Source: Nonomuraea pusilla
GTDB lineage: Bacteria; Actinomycetota; Actinomycetes; Streptosporangiales; Streptosporangiaceae
Length of the DNA: 64,000 bases
Assembly: GCF_900109355.1 (NCBI RefSeq)
Contig: NZ_FOBF01000025.1
Location: forward strand, 62,001 to 126,000
Reading direction: 5' to 3'
A program made the translations under genes and the position numbers. The notes under the pieces are model-generated. The model was not told the DNA's origin, did not search any database, and saw only the letters and a program-made list of their open reading frames with translations. Shown piece after piece: positions 61,689-64,000 of this stretch (its first letter is position 1; the number at the start of each line of letters is the position of its first letter).

Positions 61689-63020
61689 TCAGCGTGAGCG
61701 CTCGATCTCCGCGCGGACGCGGCGGGTCAGGTCATCCAGGCGGGCGCTGGTGCGCACCTCCCGCGGGCGCGGGTCGCGCAGGGCGCGCGCCCGCTCGGGC
61801 AGGGCCGCGAGGTCGGCGGCGCAGCGCTCGCGCATCGCCGCGAGCGGCTCCGGCGGGGCGACCCGCCGGCCGCCGGTCATCACCGGGGCCAGCAGCGGCC
61901 GGCAGCCGTCGGGGACGGGCTCGTCCCGCAGGCCCACCACGTCGTGGGCGTCCCCGCGGAAGACCTGCTTGGCGCCCGGCGCGGTGGCCTTCCCCGCCGA
62001 GAGCTTCATCACCGGCCGTCCGCCGTAGGCGACGAGCTTGTACGCGCTGTCGAGCGAGGGCGCGTCGGCCGACACGCCCATCTTGGTGCCCACCCCGTAC
62101 GCGTCGATCGGGGCGCCGCCCCGCACGAGGGCGGCGATGTCGTGCTCGTCCAGCCCGCCGCTGGCGAAGACGTGCGCCGCGGGCAGGCCGGCCTCGTCCA
62201 GCAGCCGCCTGGCCCGCCTCGACAGCTCCGCCAGGTCGCCGGAGTCCAGCCGCACCCCGAGGCCCTCGCCGGCGCCCCGCGCCGACCCGGTGCGCCGGGC
62301 CACCGCGATCGCCCTCCGCACCCCTTCGAGCGTGTCGTACGTGTCCACCAGGAACGTGCAGGCGCCGGGGAACTGCTCGGCGAACGCCTCGAAGGCGGCC
62401 TCCTCGCCGGGGAACGCCTCGATGAACGAGTGCGCCATGGTGCCCGCCGCGCTCAGCCCGTGCCGGCGGGCGGCCTCCACGTTGCTGGTGGCCGAGAACC
62501 CGGCGATCGCGGAGGCCCTGGCGACCGCCATCCCGGCCTCGATGCCCTGCGTGCGGCGGAACGCGAAGTCCACCAGCCGGGCGCCGCCGGCCGCGAGCAC
62601 GCAGCGGGCCGCCTTGGTCGCCACGCACGTCTGGAACGTCACGTGGTTGAGCAGCACGGTCTCCACGAGCTGCGCCTCGGCGACGGGCGCGGTCACCTCC
62701 AGGACGGGTTCGCCCGCGCCCGCGACGCGGCCCTCGGGCAGCGCCCACACGTCGCCGGTGAACCTGAGGCGTCCGAACGCCTCCAGCACGCCGGGGTCGT
62801 AGCCCTGGCTGCGCCGCAGGTGGTCGAGGTCGGCGGGGCCGAACCGGAAGTCCTCCAGGAACCGCAGGCAGTCCTCCAGGCCGGCCGTCACGAGGAAGCC
62901 CCGGCCGGGAGGCAGCTCGCGCACGAACAGGCTGAACGTGGCCGGTCCCGTCATGCCCCGCCGCAGGTAGGCCGCCGCCATGTTCAGCTCGTACAGGTCG
63001 GTGAGCAGTCCCGTCGCCAT
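61689..63020 (-). CDS. pncB: Nicotinate phosphoribosyltransferase
   Basis: A 443-residue enzyme of NAD salvage that joins nicotinate to PRPP. The N-terminus TDLYELNMAAAYLRRGM and FSLFVRELPPGRGFLVTAGLE are family hallmarks, followed by a LDSGDLAELSRRARRLL substrate segment and FASGGLDEHDIAALVRGGAP in the barrel, with VDTYDTLEGVRRAI between. The length fits the shorter actinobacterial form. It is convergent with the EstC-like gene and divergently adjacent to the MarR gene; no operon partner is obvious. Confidence 0.95.
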   Translation of the reverse strand: MATGLLTDLYELNMAAAYLRRGMTGPATFSLFVRELPPGRGFLVTAGLEDCLRFLEDFRFGPADLDHLRRSQGYDPGVLEAFGRLRFTGDVWALPEGRVAGAGEPVLEVTAPVAEAQLVETVLLNHVTFQTCVATKAARCVLAAGGARLVDFAFRRTQGIEAGMAVARASAIAGFSATSNVEAARRHGLSAAGTMAHSFIEAFPGEEAAFEAFAEQFPGACTFLVDTYDTLEGVRRAIAVARRTGSARGAGEGLGVRLDSGDLAELSRRARRLLDEAGLPAAHVFASGGLDEHDIAALVRGGAPIDAYGVGTKMGVSADAPSLDSAYKLVAYGGRPVMKLSAGKATAPGAKQVFRGDAHDVVGLRDEPVPDGCRPLLAPVMTGGRRVAPPEPLAAMRERCAADLAALPERARALRDPRPREVRTSARLDDLTRRVRAEIERSR

Positions 63021-63090
63021 CGCAATCCCCCCGCCGTCTGACCTTTCCCCCTGCCGGGATTCATGCGCCGGGGCGGGTGGGCGCGGCAGG

Positions 63091-63552
63091 TCATCCGGCG
63101 GCCGCGTGTCCGTCGCCGGTGTCGTCGAGCATGCGCCGCAGCAGGTCGCGCAGCGTCCGCCGCTCCTCGTCGGACAGCCCGGCGAGCGGTTCGCGGGCGA
63201 AGCGCAGGGCGCCGCGCAGCCCCGAGGCCACGCGGCGTCCCTCGTCGGTGGCGGCGGCCAGCTTCACCCGCCGGTCGTTCGGGTCGAGCCTGCGCTCCAC
63301 CAGGCCCCTCGACTCCAGCCGGTCCACGATGCCGGTCACGTTCGACGGCTCGCACTTCAGCTTCTCGGCCAGCTTGCGCATCGGTAACGGGTGGCGCGCG
63401 AGCAGGTTCAGCACGCCCGCCTGCGCGCCGGTCAGCGCGTGCTCGGCGGCGGCCTCCTCGTACTCCTCGTGGTAGCGGGCGACGACGGAGCCGATCAGCT
63501 CGACGACTTCGAGGGTCAGCTCGTCGGAGCGGGGCTGGGACGCACGGGCCAT
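63091..63552 (-). CDS. MarR-family transcriptional regulator
   Basis: A 153-residue regulator from ATG 63552 (MARASQPRSDELTLE). The winged helix is clear: ALTGAQAGVLNLLARHPLPM, RKLAEKLKCEPSNVTGIVDRLESRGL and wing DPNDRRVKLAAATDEG. The divergent neighbour is an NADPH-type oxidoreductase, and an 11-bp inverted repeat lies in the 119-bp gap. Such MarR/oxidoreductase pairs usually respond to quinones, aldehydes or other electrophiles. A Cys in KLKCEP at the recognition region could be a redox sensor, though this is speculative. Confidence 0.92.
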   Translation of the reverse strand: MARASQPRSDELTLEVVELIGSVVARYHEEYEEAAAEHALTGAQAGVLNLLARHPLPMRKLAEKLKCEPSNVTGIVDRLESRGLVERRLDPNDRRVKLAAATDEGRRVASGLRGALRFAREPLAGLSDEERRTLRDLLRRMLDDTGDGHAAAG

Positions 63553-63574
63553 GCGTCCAGGGTACCCAGTTATT

Positions 63575-63624
63575 TGACAACCTGAAATATTGAGATGCAT
63601 CGTTATTTCAGGTTCTGAAATATT
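63575..63624. promoter_or_regulatory. MarR operator and promoter region before the oxidoreductase
   Basis: AACCTGAAATA (63579-63589) and TATTTCAGGTT (63604-63614) are perfect 11-bp inverted arms 14 bp apart, and CTGAAATATT recurs at 63615-63624. TTGACA (63575-63580), a perfect -35 box for the oxidoreductase, overlaps the first arm, so regulator binding would block RNA polymerase. Confidence 0.75.
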
Positions 63625-63671
63625 CGGCCGGGTCGTGCCCGGTCCCTGCCCCGCACCGAAAGGCGACCCAC

Positions 63672-64000
63672 ATGACCGACACGCCCTCGATCCCCGCCGT
63701 CAGCCGCGAGTGGCACCTGCTCAGCCGCCCCGTCGGCCTGCCGAGGCCCGAGGACTTCGCCCTCGTCGGGGCCCCGATCCCGCAGCCGGGCCCCGGCCAG
63801 GTCCTCGTCCGCAACCTGTACCTGTCCGTCGACCCGTACATGCGCGGGCGCATGAGCGCCGCCAAGTCGTACGTCGCCCCCTACGAACTGGGCCGGGCGA
63901 TGCAGGGCGGCGCCGTCGGCGAGGTCGTCGCCTCAGCCGCCGACGGCCTCGCGGTGGGCGACCACGTCCTGCACTTCCTCGGCTGGCGCGAGTACGCCGT
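63672..64000 (+). CDS. NADP-dependent MDR-family oxidoreductase (partial, runs off right edge)
   Basis: The first ~109 residues are visible, beginning MTDTPSIPAVSREWHLLSRP. The segments PGPGQVLVRNLYLSVDPYMRG and YVAPYELGRAMQGGAVGEVV are the standard start of zinc-free medium-chain reductases of the CurA/leukotriene-B4 12-hydroxydehydrogenase group, which reduce double bonds of alpha,beta-unsaturated carbonyls. The cofactor domain lies beyond the window. It diverges from a MarR gene with a strong inverted repeat between them. Confidence 0.92.
   Translation, partial: MTDTPSIPAVSREWHLLSRPVGLPRPEDFALVGAPIPQPGPGQVLVRNLYLSVDPYMRGRMSAAKSYVAPYELGRAMQGGAVGEVVASAADGLAVGDHVLHFLGWREYA

Overview
The window is about 70-75% GC by eye, with G or C in most third codon positions, GTG and ATG starts, ATGA-type gene overlaps and LuxR/NarL two-component pairs. 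This points to a soil actinomycete. The gene content (HelD-like ATPase, LamG-RHS secreted pair, DUF418 protein, LAL regulator) fits a Nonomuraea- or Streptosporangiaceae-like organism, but the genus is inference. There are no rRNA, tRNA, transposase, phage or CRISPR features. It reads as accessory chromosome-arm sequence.

1-9.3 kb: an overlapping set of ECF sigma factor, zinc-finger membrane protein and ABC ATPase; a divergent XRE regulator / SDR-tautomerase unit with a palindromic operator; a GNAT; two genes reduced to deletion scars (an alpha/beta hydrolase and a MarR regulator); and a three-gene operon (CPBP protease, histidine kinase, response regulator). That operon shares an inverted, duplicated promoter with a divergent lipoprotein hydrolase gene.

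9.7-19.6 kb: one tightly coupled operon holding a GH127 (DUF1680) beta-L-arabinofuranosidase, a complete family-5 peptide ABC importer, a prolyl iminopeptidase-like hydrolase and an Xaa-Pro peptidase. Together they look like a route for taking up and dismantling arabinosylated, (hydroxy)proline-rich plant wall peptides (extensin type).

19.6-36.7 kb: LysR/hydrolase pair, an SDR, a secreted phytase-like esterase, a second NarL/kinase pair with unusual repeats, a DUF418 membrane protein, a HelD/HelR-like RNA-polymerase ATPase with a dyad over its promoter, a MarR-controlled RND pump and small secreted proteins.

36.8-42.0 kb: a two-gene RNA-repair locus. One protein fuses an MJ1316/DUF504 RNA-end domain, an EEP phosphoesterase, a 110-residue spacer of ten 11-residue repeats, a 2H phosphoesterase and a nucleotidyltransferase. 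Its partner fuses an RNA ligase to a polynucleotide-kinase-like P-loop domain.

42.0-53.3 kb: a lipoprotein, a VOC protein with a decayed partial copy beside it, then a secreted LamG/DNRLRE protein and a 2123-residue RHS protein. The RHS protein has an extreme Ala/Arg/Lys-rich C-terminal region, and its stop codon sits at the end of a 14-bp tandem repeat array.

53.4-64 kb: DHFR-like protein, TetR/hydrolase pair, a large LAL-type LuxR regulator followed by three alpha/beta hydrolases (one with Cys in place of the catalytic Ser), pncB, and a MarR/oxidoreductase pair with a strong inverted repeat between them. Short tandem repeats span the stop codons of three separate minus-strand genes, a recurring pattern here.
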